From: Sterolibacterium sp052034445
GTDB taxonomy: Bacteria; Pseudomonadota; Gammaproteobacteria; Burkholderiales; Rhodocyclaceae
Assembly (NCBI GenBank): GCA_052034445.1
Contig: JBPOIN010000093.1
Coordinates: 1 to 35,523 of the forward strand
Length of the DNA: 35,523 nucleotides
Direction of reading: 5' to 3'
Positions 8,946 to 18,600 of this stretch are shown here, one piece after another. Position numbers and translations under genes: made by a program. Position 1 is the stretch's first letter. Every line of letters starts with the position of its first letter. Below the pieces are notes generated by a model. It did not search any database. It had not been told where the DNA came from and saw nothing but the letters and a program-made list of their open reading frames with translations.

Positions 8946-11606
8946 ATGAGTAAACAACTAATCATTGCCGAAAAACCTTCCGTCGCGCAGGACATCGCCA
9001 AGGCGCTGGGCGGATTCACCAAGCAGGGTGATTATTTCGAGAGTGACGATTACGTGCTGTCGTCGGCGATTGGTCATCTGCTCGAACTCACGGTGCCGGA
9101 CGAATATGAAGTCAAGCGCGGCAAATGGTCGTTTGCGCATCTGCCGGTGGTGCCGCCGCACTTCACGCTGCGGCCGATCGAGAAAACCGCCGAACGTCTG
9201 AAGCTACTGAATCGCCTGATCAAGCGCAAGGATGTGAGCGGTCTCGTGAATGCCTGCGATGCGGGCCGCGAGGGGGAACTGATTTTCCGTTACGTTGCGC
9301 AACACGCCAAGACCGACAAGCCGATCCGTCGCCTGTGGTTGCAATCGATGACGCAGACGGCGATTCGCGATGGCTTCGCCCATCTGCGCACCGACAATGA
9401 AATGCTGCCGCTGGCCGATGCTGCGCGCTGCCGTTCTGAGGCCGACTGGCTGATCGGCATCAACGGCACACGCGCCATGACGGCGTTCAATTCGCAGAGC
9501 GGCGGCTTTCACAAGACGCCGGTCGGTCGCGTGCAGACGCCGACGCTGGCGATTCTCGTCGAGCGCGAGGAAAAAATCCGCAAGTTCGTTTCGCGCGATT
9601 ACTGGGAAGTCGAAGCCGAATTCGGCGCCGTGGCCGGTAGCTATCGCGGGCGCTGGTTCGATGAAAAATTCAAGAAGGCCGATGATGAGCACGCGCGTGC
9701 CGAGCGTCTCTGGGATGCCGGTACGGCAGCCGCGCTGCGCAAGAAATGCCTCGGCAAGCCGGGCAGCGTCGAGGAGGAAAGCAAGCCGACGACGCAACTG
9801 TCGCCGCTGCTGTTCGATCTGACTTCGTTGCAGCGCGAGGCCAACAGCCGTTTCGGTTTCTCGGCCAAAAACACGCTGGGCCTGGCCCAGGCGCTTTACG
9901 AAAAGCACAAGGCGCTGACCTATCCGCGTACCGATGCGCGTTGCTTGCCCGAAGACTACATCTCCGGCGTCAAGGAAACCCTCGCCAACCTCGGCGATTC
10001 GGCGTATGCCCCGTTCGCCGGGCAGATTCTCAAGAACGGCTGGGTGCATCCGAACAAGCGCATTTTCAATAATGCCAAGATCTCCGATCACCACGCGATC
10101 ATTCCGACCGCGCAGGTACCGACCAATCTCTCCGAGCCCGAGCAGAAACTCTACGATCTCGTGACGCGGCGCTTTCTGGCGATCTTTTATCCGGCGGCCG
10201 AATACAACGTCACGACGCGCATCACGCGTGTCGAGGGCGAACCCTTCAAGACCGAGGGCAAGGTGCTGGTCGCGCCGGGTTGGCTGGCCGTGTATGGCAA
10301 GGATGTCTTGATCGACGACGAGAAGGGCGAGAAGGGGCAACAGTTGCCGGCCGTCGACAAGAACGAGCGCGTCTGGGCCAACGATGTCGAAGTCAAATCG
10401 CTCGCCACCAAGCCGCCGCCGCGCTTTTCCGAAGCCACGCTGCTGTCGGCCATGGAAGGCGCCGGCAAGTTCGTCGAGGACGAGGAGTTGCGCGAGGCCA
10501 TGAGTGCGCGCGGTCTCGGCACGCCGGCGACGCGCGCGGCGACCATCGAAGGTTTGATCGCCGAAGAATACGTGCATCGCAACGGCCGCGAACTGCAGCC
10601 GACGGCCAAGGCCTTCTCGCTATTGTTCGCGCTCACCAAACTCGGCGTGAATGCGCTGTGTTCGCCCGAACTCACGGGCCACTGGGAGCAGAAGCTGCGC
10701 CAGATGGAAGGCGGCGAACTCGCGCGCGACACCTTCATGAGCCACATCGCCGCACAGACCAACGAGATGGTCGAGCGCATCAAGCACGGCGAGATTCCCG
10801 ACGAGGCCTTCAGCACGCTGCGGACCCCCTGTCCGAAATGCGGTGGCGTGATTCAGGAAAACTACAAGAAATTCCAGTGCAAGAAGTGCGATTTCGCCCT
10901 CTGGAAAGTCGTCGCCAGCCGTCAGTACGAACCCGAGGAAGTCGAGGAACTGCTGACCAACCGCATGATCGGTCCGCTGCAAGGTTTCCGCAGCAAGATG
11001 GGTCGGCCGGTCGCTGCGAACAACAAGCTGAATGCCGAGAATCAGCCCGAGTTCGATTTCGGCAACAACGATGGCGACGATGGCGAGATCGTCGATTTCA
11101 GCGGCCAGGAAGCGCTCGGTCCGTGTCCGAAATGCGGCGGCAAGGTCTACGAAAACGGCATGTCCTACGTCTGCGAGAAGTCCGTGCTGACCAGCGCCGG
11201 GCCGAAGAGCTGCGATTTCCGTTCGGGCAAGATCATCCTGCAGCAGACCATCGAACGCGCGCAGATGCAGAAGTTGCTCGAAACCGGCAAGACGGATCTG
11301 CTCAAGGAATTCGTTTCCTCGCGCACCAAGCGCAAGTTCTCGGCCTTTCTGGTGCGCGGCAAGGATGGCAAGGTCGGCTTCGAATTCGAAGTACGTGCGC
11401 CAAAACCCGGCAAGGCCGCTCCGGCAACCAAGGCCGGGGGCGACGCGGCCGAAACCGCTGCTGCTGCGGCCACCGGGAAGACGCCCGGCAAAAAAACCGC
11501 AGCCAGCAAGAAGACGCCTGCGGCAGCCAAGCCTGCAGCCAAAGCCGGCAAGGCCGCCACACCAGCCAAAACGGCCACCAAGGCGCGCACCACGGCAAAG
11601 AAATAA
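8946..11606 (+). CDS. topB: DNA topoisomerase III with zinc fingers and a basic tail
   Basis: 886 residues, against about 650 for E. coli TopB. The Toprim domain starts at LIIAEKPSVAQDIA (Glu9) and includes the acidic cluster NACDAGREGELIF (Asp105, Glu109, Glu111). The type IA cleavage tyrosine is in YPRTD (Tyr326), and the later core shows ISDHHAIIPT and GLGTPATRAATIE. Two zinc-finger segments follow: CPKCGG with CKKC (about 628-650) and CPKCGG with two later Cys (about 728-755). The tail (about 818-886) is almost entirely Ala, Lys, Pro and Thr, histone-H1-like. The enzyme decatenates and relaxes DNA through single-strand passage. The zinc-finger and basic extensions should add DNA contacts. 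A strong hairpin follows the stop. Confidence 0.95.
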   Translation: MSKQLIIAEKPSVAQDIAKALGGFTKQGDYFESDDYVLSSAIGHLLELTVPDEYEVKRGKWSFAHLPVVPPHFTLRPIEKTAERLKLLNRLIKRKDVSGLVNACDAGREGELIFRYVAQHAKTDKPIRRLWLQSMTQTAIRDGFAHLRTDNEMLPLADAARCRSEADWLIGINGTRAMTAFNSQSGGFHKTPVGRVQTPTLAILVEREEKIRKFVSRDYWEVEAEFGAVAGSYRGRWFDEKFKKADDEHARAERLWDAGTAAALRKKCLGKPGSVEEESKPTTQLSPLLFDLTSLQREANSRFGFSAKNTLGLAQALYEKHKALTYPRTDARCLPEDYISGVKETLANLGDSAYAPFAGQILKNGWVHPNKRIFNNAKISDHHAIIPTAQVPTNLSEPEQKLYDLVTRRFLAIFYPAAEYNVTTRITRVEGEPFKTEGKVLVAPGWLAVYGKDVLIDDEKGEKGQQLPAVDKNERVWANDVEVKSLATKPPPRFSEATLLSAMEGAGKFVEDEELREAMSARGLGTPATRAATIEGLIAEEYVHRNGRELQPTAKAFSLLFALTKLGVNALCSPELTGHWEQKLRQMEGGELARDTFMSHIAAQTNEMVERIKHGEIPDEAFSTLRTPCPKCGGVIQENYKKFQCKKCDFALWKVVASRQYEPEEVEELLTNRMIGPLQGFRSKMGRPVAANNKLNAENQPEFDFGNNDGDDGEIVDFSGQEALGPCPKCGGKVYENGMSYVCEKSVLTSAGPKSCDFRSGKIILQQTIERAQMQKLLETGKTDLLKEFVSSRTKRKFSAFLVRGKDGKVGFEFEVRAPKPGKAAPATKAGGDAAETAAAAATGKTPGKKTAASKKTPAAAKPAAKAGKAATPAKTATKARTTAKK

Positions 11607-11611
11607 GCCAC

Positions 11612-11639
11612 CCGCAGACGCCGCTTCCGGCGTCTGCGG
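11612..11639 (+). terminator. Perfect 12-bp hairpin after topB
   Basis: CCGCAGACGCCG, loop CTTC, CGGCGTCTGCGG: a perfect 12-bp stem with a four-base loop, beginning 5 bases after the topB stop. The stem is strong and GC-rich, but no T-run follows. It very probably ends or stabilises the topB transcript. Confidence 0.6.
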
Positions 11640-11681
11640 CGTAAGCGCCGTGCTTGGCCGACCATCCGACAAGAGGGATGC

Positions 11682-12716
11682 ATGTCCAGTCTGGAGCTGC
11701 GATACCAGCCACTCACGCCCGATCTGGCGCCGGCGCTGGTCGATTGCGTGCATGCCGTGTATGGCGAAAACTATTCCCTGCCGGATTTCTATGATGTGGA
11801 GAACATCCGTGCGCTGCTGCAGGCCGGCCTGCTCTACGCATTCGTCGGCCTGAACGCGCGCGGCGAGGTGGTCGCCACCCTCGGCGCACAGCTGGAATGC
11901 GCTGGCGCCATCACCGTCGACGGGCGAACCGGCATGGTGCGCAACGCATACCGCCAGCATGGCGCGCTCAAGGAGTTGGGGCTGCGCATGGTCGAGGTCT
12001 ATCAGCGCCTGCAGACGCACGGCATCCAGATGTATGCCGTCACGTTTCATCCGATCTCGCAGAAACACGGTTTGAGCTACGGCTGTTTCGTCACCGGTTT
12101 GCTGCCGGCGCATTTTCCGCCGGCGATGGTTCCCGTCGAATATGGCGCTTTTGCCGGCCGCTTCGGCGCCGTCACGATGTTCTACCAGATGCGGCCGCTG
12201 CCACCCGCCGCCGTCTGTCTGCCCGCCCCCTATCGGGAGTTGCTGGCCGGCATCTATGCGCGCAACGCGATCGAAAGGCACGAGATCGCAGCAGGCAGGG
12301 CATTGCCTGGTGAGGAGACGCGCTTCAGCATCAGCTTCAATGTGCGGACCAGGGTCACCAGCGTGCGGATTCTTGGCATTGGCGACGATTTCTGTGCGGC
12401 GCTGGCCAGGCTTGAAGCAGAGATCGTTCAGGGGGACAGCGCGGTGACTTATCTCGACCTGCCGCTCGCCAGCCCCGCCAGCCACCAGGCCGTCGCCAGC
12501 GCCAATCGGCAAGGCTTCTTCTTCGGCGCCCTGCTGCCGGCGCGCCAAGCCGGCGACATGCTGCGCCTGCAGAAATTCGCGTTGGATTCGGTCACTCCCG
12601 GCGAGATGAAACTCTGCTCGGCTGAAGTGCGGCAGATGCTGGATTACGTGTTGGCCGATGCGAGGCGGGTGGCAGGTTTTCACTCCTCGTTATCTGCATA
12701 TCAATTCAACATATAA
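11682..12716 (+). CDS. GNAT-like acetyltransferase-fold protein, function unknown
   Basis: 344 residues; AGAGGG at about 11671-11676 supports the start. The first half resembles a GNAT domain: ALVDCVHAVYGENY, then LLYAFVGLNARGEVVATLG, then TGMVRNAYRQHGALKELGLRMVEVYQ, which is placed like the acetyl-CoA-binding loop and helix, although the usual R/Q-x-x-G-x-G/A core is only loosely kept. The second half (about 180-344) could be a second, degenerate copy of the fold (AVTYLDLPLAS, GFFFGALLP). No substrate can be named. It lies between topB and a caspase-like gene on the same strand. The -10 box of the next gene overlaps its stop codon. Confidence 0.6.
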   Translation: MSSLELRYQPLTPDLAPALVDCVHAVYGENYSLPDFYDVENIRALLQAGLLYAFVGLNARGEVVATLGAQLECAGAITVDGRTGMVRNAYRQHGALKELGLRMVEVYQRLQTHGIQMYAVTFHPISQKHGLSYGCFVTGLLPAHFPPAMVPVEYGAFAGRFGAVTMFYQMRPLPPAAVCLPAPYRELLAGIYARNAIERHEIAAGRALPGEETRFSISFNVRTRVTSVRILGIGDDFCAALARLEAEIVQGDSAVTYLDLPLASPASHQAVASANRQGFFFGALLPARQAGDMLRLQKFALDSVTPGEMKLCSAEVRQMLDYVLADARRVAGFHSSLSAYQFNI

Positions 12717-12717
12717 T
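12690..12717 (+). promoter_or_regulatory. Probable sigma70 promoter for the caspase-like gene
   Basis: A perfect TATAAT (12712-12717) overlaps the stop of the GNAT-like gene. TTATCT (12690-12695) sits 16 bases upstream as a poor -35 box. The surroundings are AT-rich compared with the flanks. A start near 12724 would give a leader of about 90 bases with GGAG (12798-12801) before the ATG. Confidence 0.5.
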
Positions 12718-12810
12718 CGCTGACTTGGATTACTGGACGGCCGAGTTGTTCGCGCTGTAACAGTTCTGATGCGGAATTTTCCGGTCACAGAATGTTTGGA
12801 GTGAAATGTC

Positions 12811-14637
12811 ATGAATAGCCGGTTGTTAATCGTAGCGTTTGGCTGCGCAGTTTTGACGCTATCGGGGTGTGTGAGCAACCAGGCAAAGATTTCCGTTCTG
12901 CAAGCTCCTGAGATCGAAGACGCTACGCGCTTCAAGACGATTTCCGTGGCGCGATTCTCGGGCCAGCAGGGCGAGCTGCTGGCGACTGAACTGGGTACGG
13001 CGTTGATCAATGTGCGTGTACAGGACAAACCCGTGTACCGGTCGGTCAATCGACTCGCCACCACGTCAGCTGCAATGCCTGCAGGTGCAACCAGCGACAC
13101 ACGATCATTGGCCGTGACTGCACGCACGCAAGGTGCAGATGCGTTGGTCGCCGGAGATGTGTTGCAGGCTGGGTTCCAGGATCGTTCGCGCACAACGACG
13201 GAATATGTTTGCGACCAGTATGAAACGTCGAAAAAACTGTTCAAGAAATGCTTGTCTGGTCACAACGCTACGGTGATGTGCACGGACCGTACGGCGTCGA
13301 TGCAGGTGCAGGTTAAACTCGTCGACACGACTTCTGTAAACACGGTTTACAACGAGGTGCTTACTCGGCAAAGCAAAAGCGAAGCTTGTGGTCAGGACAA
13401 GCCGCTCGATGCTCAAATCATGCTGGCCGGATTGCGCGGTCAGATAATCGAGGATCTCAAGCGCAAGCTGGTCCCGCATGACAAAATCATGGATGTCAGC
13501 CTGATGCCTGCCGATGGCACGTTGCGCGCCGATACTGCAAGGGAAAGATTCGACGGCGCGATCAAGTTTGCTCATGCCAGTCGAATGGATCGCGCGTGTG
13601 AAATATTTCGCGATCTCTTCGGTACAGAAAAGCAATCCGTAGCGTTGCTGTATAACCTGGCAGTTTGCGAAGAAGTCGATGGGGCTTACTGGAAGGCCAA
13701 CGAGTACTTGCGCATGGCGGATCGTTTGACATCTGAACCGAACAAGCTCATCGGCGAGGCTTTAGCCAGAAACGAGACCAGCATCAAGAAAGCCGGTGCA
13801 CTGGCACGCAATCGAGGCGACCTCGTGAATAGCAGCAAGCTGGAAGCAGGGGCGGCGCCGCAGACTCTGGGGGCTCGTCCCGGTGCGGGGGTGAATTTGG
13901 CGCAGATCGTGGCGCCAACCGCACCGAATGTCACTGCAGACAGTCTGCTGCTGGAGAAACGTGTGGCGTTGGTGATTGGAAATGGCGCCTATCGACGTGG
14001 TGCGTTACTGAACCCAGTCAATGACGCGCGAGTCATCGCAGCAGAGTTGCGCAAGGCGAATTTTCAGGTCATCGTCGTGGAAAACGCTGACCGTGTAAAG
14101 ATGCTGAACGCCATCGATGCGTTTGGCAACGCCATCAAAAAGGATGGGGTGGCGCTGGTGTTTTATGCCGGTCACGGCATGCAGGTGAAGGGTGAAAATT
14201 ACCTGATTCCGGTCGATGCCGACCCAAAGGGTGAGAATGACGTCACCTTTATGACCATCAATCTGGGGCAGGTTCTGTCAAAACTTGAGGATGCGAAATC
14301 GCGCGTCAATATTGTGGTGCTGGATGCTTGTCGTGATAATCCGTTCGCACGTTCCTGGCGCTCCACGCGGGGCGGTTTGGCCTCAATTGATGCACCCTCA
14401 GGCACCGTGATTGCGTATGCGACAGCCCCAGGGAAAACGGCGGCGGATGGCGCTGGTGCGAATGGTTTGTATACCAGCTACTTCGTCAAGCAACTCGCGA
14501 TTCCGAATCAAAAGCTCGAGGATGTTCTGAAGAATACGCGTAAGGGCGTTGCCGCCGCGTCGAATAATCAACAGATCCCATGGGATTCCTCGTCGCTGAC
14601 AGGCGATTTCTATTTCCGCGTTAGTTCGGGTGGTTGA
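12811..14637 (+). CDS. Caspase-like (peptidase C14) lipoprotein with CsgG-like N terminus
   Basis: 608 residues; GGAG 9 bases upstream supports the start. The N terminus ends in a lipobox LTLSGC (Cys20), and the next residue is Val, not Asp, so outer-membrane attachment is predicted. Residues about 30-240 resemble CsgG/lipoprotein assembly domains (KTISVARFSGQQGELLATEL, ADALVAGDVLQ, QVQVKLVDT). A TPR-like part follows at about 250-320 (LLYNLAVCEEVDGAYWKANEY). The C-terminal 220 residues are a caspase fold: KRVALVIGNGAYRRG, catalytic His455 in FYAGHGMQ and Cys507 in VLDACRDNPF, then GTVIAYATAPGKTA. Both catalytic residues are intact. It has its own promoter and ends 11 bp from convergent oxyR. 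Its substrate and role are unknown. Third-position GC is visibly lower than in neighbouring genes. Confidence 0.87.
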   Translation: MNSRLLIVAFGCAVLTLSGCVSNQAKISVLQAPEIEDATRFKTISVARFSGQQGELLATELGTALINVRVQDKPVYRSVNRLATTSAAMPAGATSDTRSLAVTARTQGADALVAGDVLQAGFQDRSRTTTEYVCDQYETSKKLFKKCLSGHNATVMCTDRTASMQVQVKLVDTTSVNTVYNEVLTRQSKSEACGQDKPLDAQIMLAGLRGQIIEDLKRKLVPHDKIMDVSLMPADGTLRADTARERFDGAIKFAHASRMDRACEIFRDLFGTEKQSVALLYNLAVCEEVDGAYWKANEYLRMADRLTSEPNKLIGEALARNETSIKKAGALARNRGDLVNSSKLEAGAAPQTLGARPGAGVNLAQIVAPTAPNVTADSLLLEKRVALVIGNGAYRRGALLNPVNDARVIAAELRKANFQVIVVENADRVKMLNAIDAFGNAIKKDGVALVFYAGHGMQVKGENYLIPVDADPKGENDVTFMTINLGQVLSKLEDAKSRVNIVVLDACRDNPFARSWRSTRGGLASIDAPSGTVIAYATAPGKTAADGAGANGLYTSYFVKQLAIPNQKLEDVLKNTRKGVAAASNNQQIPWDSSSLTGDFYFRVSSGG

Positions 14638-14648
14638 GGGGGCCTAAT

Positions 14649-15572
14649 TTAATTTCGTGAATGCATCTTGACCGCCTTGGTTCCCGGCAGCTTGCACGCC
14701 AGCAGCGCCTTGCGCAGCACGTCGATGGCCTTGTGGCGCGGGAAGCTGGAGCGCCAGACCAGGCCGACGCGGCGTGTCGGGGTGGGCTCGACGAAGGGGC
14801 GCACGCGCAACAGCGGGTCATTCTTCGGGATCAGGTCGGCGCAGGATGAGGGCATGACCGTCACGCCGATGCCCGAGGCGACCATGTAGCGGATGGTTTC
14901 GAGCGAACTGCCTTCCAGGATCTGCGGCGTGGCGGCGTTGCTGGCCAGTGCGCAGAGGTCGAGGACCTGATCGCGGAAGCAGTTGCCGGCGCCGAGCATG
15001 AGCAGCGGCTCGTCGAGCAGCCAGCGCGGCTCGATGGTTTTGTGCTTGACCCAGGCATGGTTGGCCGGCACCAGGGCGCGGAAGGCTTCGTCATACACGG
15101 CCTGGGCGACCAGCCCGGTTTCGGCATGCGGCAGGGCCATGATGATGACGTCGATGGCGCCGGCCTTGAGGCTGTCGAGCAGGCCGGCGGTGAAGCCTTC
15201 CTGAATGATCAGTGGCATGCGTTCGGCATCCTTGCGCAGCAGCGGCACGAGGGTCGGCAGCAGATACGGCGCGATGGTGTGAATTACGCCGATGCGAAGC
15301 GGACCGGCGAGCGGATCGCGGCCCTGGGCGGCGAGTTCGCTGACGCGCGCGGCTTCGGCCAGCACGCGCTCGGCCTGGGCGACGATCTGGGCGCCGATTT
15401 CCGTCACGCGTACTTCGGCGCCGCGCTCGAACAGCGCGATGCCGAGTTCATCTTCGAGTTTCTTGACGGCGACCGACAGCGTGGGTTGGGTGACGAAGCA
15501 TTTTTCGGCGGCGCGGCCGAAATGGCGCTCGCGCGCCAGCACGACAATGTAGCGGAGATCGGTGAGAGTCAT
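14649..15572 (-). CDS. oxyR: Hydrogen peroxide-responsive LysR regulator OxyR
   Basis: 307 residues from the ATG at 15572; the open frame extends further upstream, but only from this Met is there a LysR start (MTLTDLRYIVVLARERHFGRAA). The helix-turn-helix is at about 18-37, ending QPTLSVAVKKLE. The redox cysteines are Cys198 and Cys207 in GNCFRDQVLDLC, matching the spacing and context of Cys199 and Cys208 in E. coli OxyR. The rest of the effector domain is complete (GSSLETIRYMVASGIGVTVMP). Peroxide would oxidise the pair to a disulfide and switch on catalase and peroxidase genes. It lies 41 bp downstream of a SNF2 helicase gene on the same strand, so the two may be co-transcribed. Confidence 0.94.
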   Translation of the reverse strand: MTLTDLRYIVVLARERHFGRAAEKCFVTQPTLSVAVKKLEDELGIALFERGAEVRVTEIGAQIVAQAERVLAEAARVSELAAQGRDPLAGPLRIGVIHTIAPYLLPTLVPLLRKDAERMPLIIQEGFTAGLLDSLKAGAIDVIIMALPHAETGLVAQAVYDEAFRALVPANHAWVKHKTIEPRWLLDEPLLMLGAGNCFRDQVLDLCALASNAATPQILEGSSLETIRYMVASGIGVTVMPSSCADLIPKNDPLLRVRPFVEPTPTRRVGLVWRSSFPRHKAIDVLRKALLACKLPGTKAVKMHSRN

Positions 15573-15613
15573 GGGCGCGCTGGTCCGGGATTGGGGGCAG
15601 ACAGCAATCAGCT

Positions 15614-18600
15614 TCAGGGCGGCGTGATGGGCTGGAACAGCACGTCGAGATCTTCGGCGGTGATGAGGTTCTGGCGAATGGCGGCGCCTTCGAGCAGGTT
15701 GTCGGCGAGGCCGCGCTTGCGCTCCTGCAGGGCAAGAATCTTTTCTTCGACGGTGCCCTGGGTCAGCAGCTTGTAGACGAACACGGGTTTGTCCTGGCCG
15801 ATGCGGTGTGCGCGTGCCGAGGCCTGTTCCTCGGCGGCCGGATTCCACCACGGATCGTAGTGGATCACGCTGTCGGCGGCGGTCAGGTTCAGGCCCGTGC
15901 CGCCGGCTTTCAGGCTGATCAGGAACAGCGGCACTTCGCCGCTCTGGAAGCGCTGGATCGGCGTCTCGCGGTCCTTGGTCTGGCCGGTGAGCTTGACGTA
16001 GGACATGTCGCGCGCTTCGAGTTCGGCTTCGATGAGCCCCAGCATGCTGGTGAATTGCGAGAACAGCAGCACGCGGCGGCCCTCGGCACGCAATTCGGTG
16101 AGCATTTCCATGAGCAGTTCGAGCTTGGCGGATTCGGTGGTCTGCAGTTTCTCGCTGGCGCCGTGCAACTTGACCAGGCGCGGGTCGCAACAGGCCTGGC
16201 GCAGCTTGAGCAGTGCATCGAGAATCATGATCTGGCTCTGGCCGACGCCGCGTGTGGCGAGGACCATGCGCAGTTTCTTGTCGAAGGCCAGACGCAGCGA
16301 CTCGTAGAGATCGCGCTGTGCGCCTTCGAGTTCGACCCAGCGGATGATCTCGGTTTTCGGCGGCAGCTCGGTAAGCACCTGTTCCTTGGTCCGGCGCAGC
16401 AGGAACGGACGAACACGATCGGCGAGTTGTGCGCGGCGACTTTCGTCGTTGTGCTTCTCGATCGGTGCGCGAAAGGCCAGGGCAAAGCGGCGCACGTCAC
16501 CGAGCAGGCCGGGCATCAGGAAATTGAATTGCGCCCAGAGTTCGCCGAGATTGTTTTCGAGCGGCGTGCCGGTCAGCGACAGGCGGTGGCGCGCCCTGAG
16601 CTGGCGTGCGACGCGGTGCGACTGGGCCTTGGGATTCTTGATGAACTGCGCTTCGTCGAGCACCAGCAGGTGGTATTCCTGTGCCAGCAGGGTTTCCTGA
16701 TCGCGTACCAGCAGCGGGTAGGTGGTGATGATCACATCGACGTGCGCCATTTCGGTGAACCGCGCGGCGCGTTCCGGACCATGCAGGGTGAGTACTTTCA
16801 GTTCCGGCGCGAACTCGCGCGCTTCCTTGCACCAGTTGGGAATCAGGCTGGTCGGAATCACCACCAGGCTCGGCCGGTTGGCGCGGCCGCTGGCTTTTTC
16901 GAGATGCAGATGAGCCAGTGTCTGGACGGTTTTTCCCAGACCCATGTCGTCGGCCAGGATGCCCGCAAAGCCATAGCTGCGCAGGAACTGCAGCCAGTTC
17001 AGGCCGGCCTGCTGGTAGGGGCGCAGCACGGCGTTGAAACCCGGCGCGGGTAGCGTTTCCTCGATGCCCGCGAAATCGCGCAGGCGCTGGCCGAGTTCGC
17101 GCAGGCGCTCGCCGCCGAGCCAGTGGCCGGGCAGTTTTTCGAGTTCAAGCAGAACGCCCGCATGCAGGCGCGACAGGCGCGGCCGCGCTTCCTCGCCGGC
17201 GAATTCGAGCAGCGGGCCGAGCCAGGTGCGCAGGCGCTGCGCCGCGACAGGCAGCACATGGCGTTCGTCGAGCGGTAGCGGAATGCGATCGTCATCCGCC
17301 AGCAGGCGCAGCTCTTCGAGCAGCTTGGGACGCTGGGCGATCAGGCGCGCCAGCGGTTCAACGAGGCTGATGCGCTTGCCGTCGATCACCACGCCGAGAT
17401 CGAGATCGAACCAGTCATTGTTGCTGGCGACTTCATCTTCGAGGACTTCAACGAACCAGTCTTCGGCTTCGCTGAGCTGGTAGGGGAAGTCGTCGGCAAT
17501 CTCGACATGTACTCCGGAGTTTTCAAGTGCCGGCACGTCGTATTCGAGAAAACGCATCCAGTCGGCGATGTCCTGCTCTGCTGGCAGCAGGCAGTCATGA
17601 CGCGCATCGATGCGTTCGGCATTCGGCCAGCGCTGCCGGTAGCTCTGCAGACCATGCAGTTGCAGCAATTGCCAGGTGGAGCGCTCGCTGGCGACATCGC
17701 GCTGCAGCGTCAGCGAACGGCCGGCGCGTTCGCTGCGCAGCAGCGCGGGCGGGTTTTCCATGCCGGGCGTACGCGGCAGGCCGGGATATTCGAACCACAG
17801 CGTGGCGACCGCCGGATTCTGCGCCATGCCTGTGCCATGCTTGTGCGTGAAGCAGGCGGTCTGCAGGCGCAGGACCGACACGGGCTCGCCGGTCGGCAGT
17901 TCGGGTTCGCTGGCTTCCGGCAGCGGCAGCTCGATCTGGCGCAGCGCGGCAATCTCGTTGAGGCGCTGACGCACCAGCAAGGCGTCGAGTTCGTCGAGCG
18001 GCGGTGCGGCGAGCAGCTGGTGGGCCAGGGTTTCCGGCATGTCGATGCACAACGGCCCAGCCTCGTTGCGTTCCGGATCGACGTACCACAGCGGCCAGGT
18101 TGGCAGCAGTACGAGATCCTGCGTGGCATCCAGCGCCGGGGCGATCTGCAGATGCTGGCGTCCCCTGGCGTCGCGCTGCCAGACCAGATTGCCCGGCAGT
18201 GACGGCCCAGCGTGCAGCACCGGATGTGTGACATCGTCGAGATGCACGCGTCCCGTGCGCAGCACCATGCGCAGCAGTTGGGCGCCATCTTCGCCGCGCA
18301 GTTGCAGCGAGGATTCGTAGCTCAGCAGCAGATTCTCCTGCAGCGCCAGGAACAGGCGCAGGATCGGCAAATCGTTGGCTTGCAAGAACGGCGGTACGTT
18401 GCCCCAGCTCAGGCGGTGGAAATCCAGACGCAGTGCTTCGGGGCGTGTGTAGTTGCTGTCCTTCATGCGGCGCGCCTTGAACAGCGACAGGCGACCGTCG
18501 GCGGGAGTCAGCACATACAGCACGAATTGCCCGCTGGCCGGCTGTTCCTCAGTTTCCCCGGGTTGTTCGAGTCCCTGCAGCCAGGTCTGGGTTTCCGGCG

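Noticed and set aside
10620..12683. A 687-codon minus-strand open frame across the topB end and the GNAT-like gene
   Set aside because: It spans the strong hairpin after topB and has no recognisable domain; the plus-strand genes explain the region.
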